Shown in pieces: positions 6,118 through 7,306 of a stretch of 7,306 bases of DNA. Source of the DNA: JAWWBL01 sp033720975 (lineage in GTDB: Bacteria > Actinomycetota > Acidimicrobiia > Spongiisociales > ZC4RG35); NCBI GenBank assembly GCA_033720975.1, contig JAWWBL010000087.1, positions 1 to 7,306 on the forward strand, given 5' to 3'. The position numbers and the translations under genes were made by a program. Below the pieces are notes generated by a model. It had not been told where the DNA came from and searched no databases. It was given only the letters and a program-made list of their open reading frames with translations. Every line of letters starts with the position of its first letter. Within the stretch, counting starts at the first letter, position 1.

Positions 6118-7040
6118 CCAGCAAACTGGCAATCGCCGGTTTCACGAATCTCGGATACCTCATCCATACCTGGGGCGAGGGCCCGCTCGAGGCCGACATG
6201 TCGGGTAAGACCGTCCTGATCACCGGCGCAACCGGAGGGCTAGGGCGCAGTGCAGCGGCAAGCATCGCCGGTCTCGGTGCACGCGTGATCGTCGTCGGGA
6301 GGAGCCCGGAGAAGCTGCGGAAGGTCAAGAGCGAGATAGACGGCGATGTCGAGACGATCGAAGCCGATCTGAGCCTTCTTGGCGAGGTTCGCGACCTCGC
6401 CGATGCCATTGCTGCAACTGAGGAGAGACTCGACGTGCTAGTCAACAACGTTGGGGTTCTCCTTCCGGAGCGCTCGGAGACAGCCGAGGGCCTTGAAACC
6501 ACCTTTGCCACCAACCTGGCCGGCCACTTTCTGTTGACCAACCTGCTGGCACCGAAACTGATGGACATCGGTGAGTCACGTATCGTCAACGTCACCTCTG
6601 GTGGCATGTACGCCGAGAGAATCCGGCCCGACGACCTGCAGAGCCGTCGGGGCGAATACAGGGGGGCTATCGCCTATGCGCGGACCAAAAGGGCCCAGGT
6701 GATCCTGACCGAGATGTGGGCGGAGAGGCTCAGTGGGTCCGGTGTGACCGTCCATTCGATGCATCCCGGGTGGGCACGCACCGCCGGGGTTCGCTCCTCA
6801 CTTCCCACTTTTCACAAGCTCATGTTCCCGCTCCTCAGGACACCGGACCAGGGAGCAGACACCATCGTCTGGCTCGCCGCGGCGGACGAGCCGGCCAGCT
6901 TCACCGGGATGCTGTGGTTGGATCGACGACCCGCCCCCACCCATCTCACATCTTCAACGGTGGAGACTGAAGAGGAGCGGGCTCTCCTATGGGAGCAACT
7001 GGTCCGAGTGACCGGCTCGGACCTGCCTGTATCCCCCTGA
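6114..7040 (+). CDS. Short-chain dehydrogenase/reductase, DHRS12-like
   Basis: This 308-residue NAD(P)-dependent oxidoreductase is a classical Rossmann-fold SDR. The cofactor motif TGATGGLG is at 37-44, the adenine-contacting Asp at 85 (EADLS), and NNVG at 111-114 is a variant of NNAG. The catalytic triad is Ser162, Tyr188 and Lys192 (YARTK), with the PGW block at 218-220. The segments SGGMYAERI, DDLQS, KRAQVILTEMWA, MHPGW, QGADT and the late LDRRP..THL match the pattern of the DHRS12 subgroup. The N-terminal extension before the Rossmann core (FTNLGYLIHTW...LEADMSGK) also resembles that subgroup, supporting the ATG at 6114 over an internal Met29. The substrate is unknown; the group is often grouped with retinol dehydrogenase-like enzymes. 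It is translationally coupled to the SRPBCC gene by ATGA and converges on the DUF1295 gene after 17 nt. Confidence 0.92.
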   Translation: MTSKLAIAGFTNLGYLIHTWGEGPLEADMSGKTVLITGATGGLGRSAAASIAGLGARVIVVGRSPEKLRKVKSEIDGDVETIEADLSLLGEVRDLADAIAATEERLDVLVNNVGVLLPERSETAEGLETTFATNLAGHFLLTNLLAPKLMDIGESRIVNVTSGGMYAERIRPDDLQSRRGEYRGAIAYARTKRAQVILTEMWAERLSGSGVTVHSMHPGWARTAGVRSSLPTFHKLMFPLLRTPDQGADTIVWLAAADEPASFTGMLWLDRRPAPTHLTSSTVETEEERALLWEQLVRVTGSDLPVSP

Positions 7041-7057
7041 GCTGTTCTGGCCGACGC

Positions 7058-7306
7058 TCAGTCGGTGACCGCGGACGCCTTGGGGGGCCCGGGGAAGAAG
7101 GCGTTGGTCCGAGCGGCGTAGTCCGCATACTCGGGTCGGCGTCTCTCGATCGTCTTCTCGAGAAGGGCCACCCCGGAGACGCGTAAGAGCAGCGTGCTCA
7201 TGACGATGGGGGAGAACACCGTCCACCACAGGCCCCCGGCCGCGGCGATCAGGAAGATCCCCCACCACACACAGAAGTCACCGAAGTAGTTGGGGTGGCG
7301 GGTATA
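7058..7306 (-). CDS. DUF1295 / steroid 5-alpha-reductase-like membrane protein (N-terminus cut by window edge)
   Basis: Only the C-terminal 82 residues are in the window; the reading frame is open to the right edge. It begins YTRHPNYFGDFCVWWGIFL, the hallmark of the DUF1295/steroid 5-alpha-reductase and isoprenylcysteine methyltransferase-like membrane enzymes, where RHPNYFG lies near the NADPH or cofactor-binding part. Two hydrophobic stretches follow (about 14-26 and 28-42), then a charged segment EKTIERRRPEYADYAARTNAFFPGPP near the end, typical of this family. The full protein is usually about 250-300 residues with several membrane helices. It probably acts in the membrane on a lipid-like substrate, but its reaction is not established. 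It is convergent with the DHRS12-like dehydrogenase, so it is not in the same operon. Confidence 0.9.
   Translation of the reverse strand, partial: YTRHPNYFGDFCVWWGIFLIAAAGGLWWTVFSPIVMSTLLLRVSGVALLEKTIERRRPEYADYAARTNAFFPGPPKASAVTD

Noticed and set aside
5888..6607. Minus-strand open frame (239 codons) opposite the SRPBCC and dehydrogenase genes
   Set aside because: The product is Ser/Arg/Pro-rich low-quality sequence, while the opposite strand encodes two well-supported proteins.

Overview
The window is a gene-dense stretch of a high-GC bacterial chromosome. GTG and TTG starts are frequent, genes overlap by 4 nt (GTGA, ATGA), and an FxsA-type membrane protein, a class III cyclase and a DUF2255 protein are present. 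Together these suggest an actinobacterium, possibly of the Acidimicrobiia type; that placement is inference. I see no tRNA, rRNA, CRISPR array, insertion sequence or phage gene.

Layout: nine genes in blocks of alternating strand. (1) Minus strand, 1-2837: a class III nucleotide cyclase with an N-terminal SnoaL-like domain is transcribed first. A 177-residue unrecognised protein follows, then a PYROXD2/phytoene-desaturase-like FAD oxidoreductase that runs off the left edge. Gaps of 76 and 44 nt make one transcript plausible. (2) Plus strand, 2948-3388: an FxsA-family membrane protein, divergent from the cyclase across a 110-bp spacer. (3) Minus strand, 3404-5620: a DUF2255 protein, ribokinase and a nucleoside hydrolase, tightly packed. 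(4) Plus strand, 5689-7117 region: an SRPBCC protein overlaps by ATGA a DHRS12-like short-chain dehydrogenase ending at 7040. (5) Minus strand, 7058-7306: the C-terminal part of a DUF1295 (steroid 5-alpha-reductase-like) membrane protein entering from the right edge. The two convergent junctions are only 15 and 17 nt wide and show no clear terminator.

Function: the clearest pathway is nucleoside salvage. The hydrolase cleaves nucleosides to base plus ribose, and ribokinase makes ribose 5-phosphate. The SRPBCC, DHRS12-like and DUF1295 genes form a neighbourhood that may act on a lipid or other hydrophobic substrate; this rests on family character and proximity only.

The points most worth a second look are the nucleoside hydrolase, which has no ATG, GTG or TTG where its family would start; the cyclase, in which the transition-state Asn is Ser; and a pair of mutually exclusive hairpins just before the PYROXD2-like gene. 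I did not find convincing evidence of a wholly new system; most genes belong to recognisable families.
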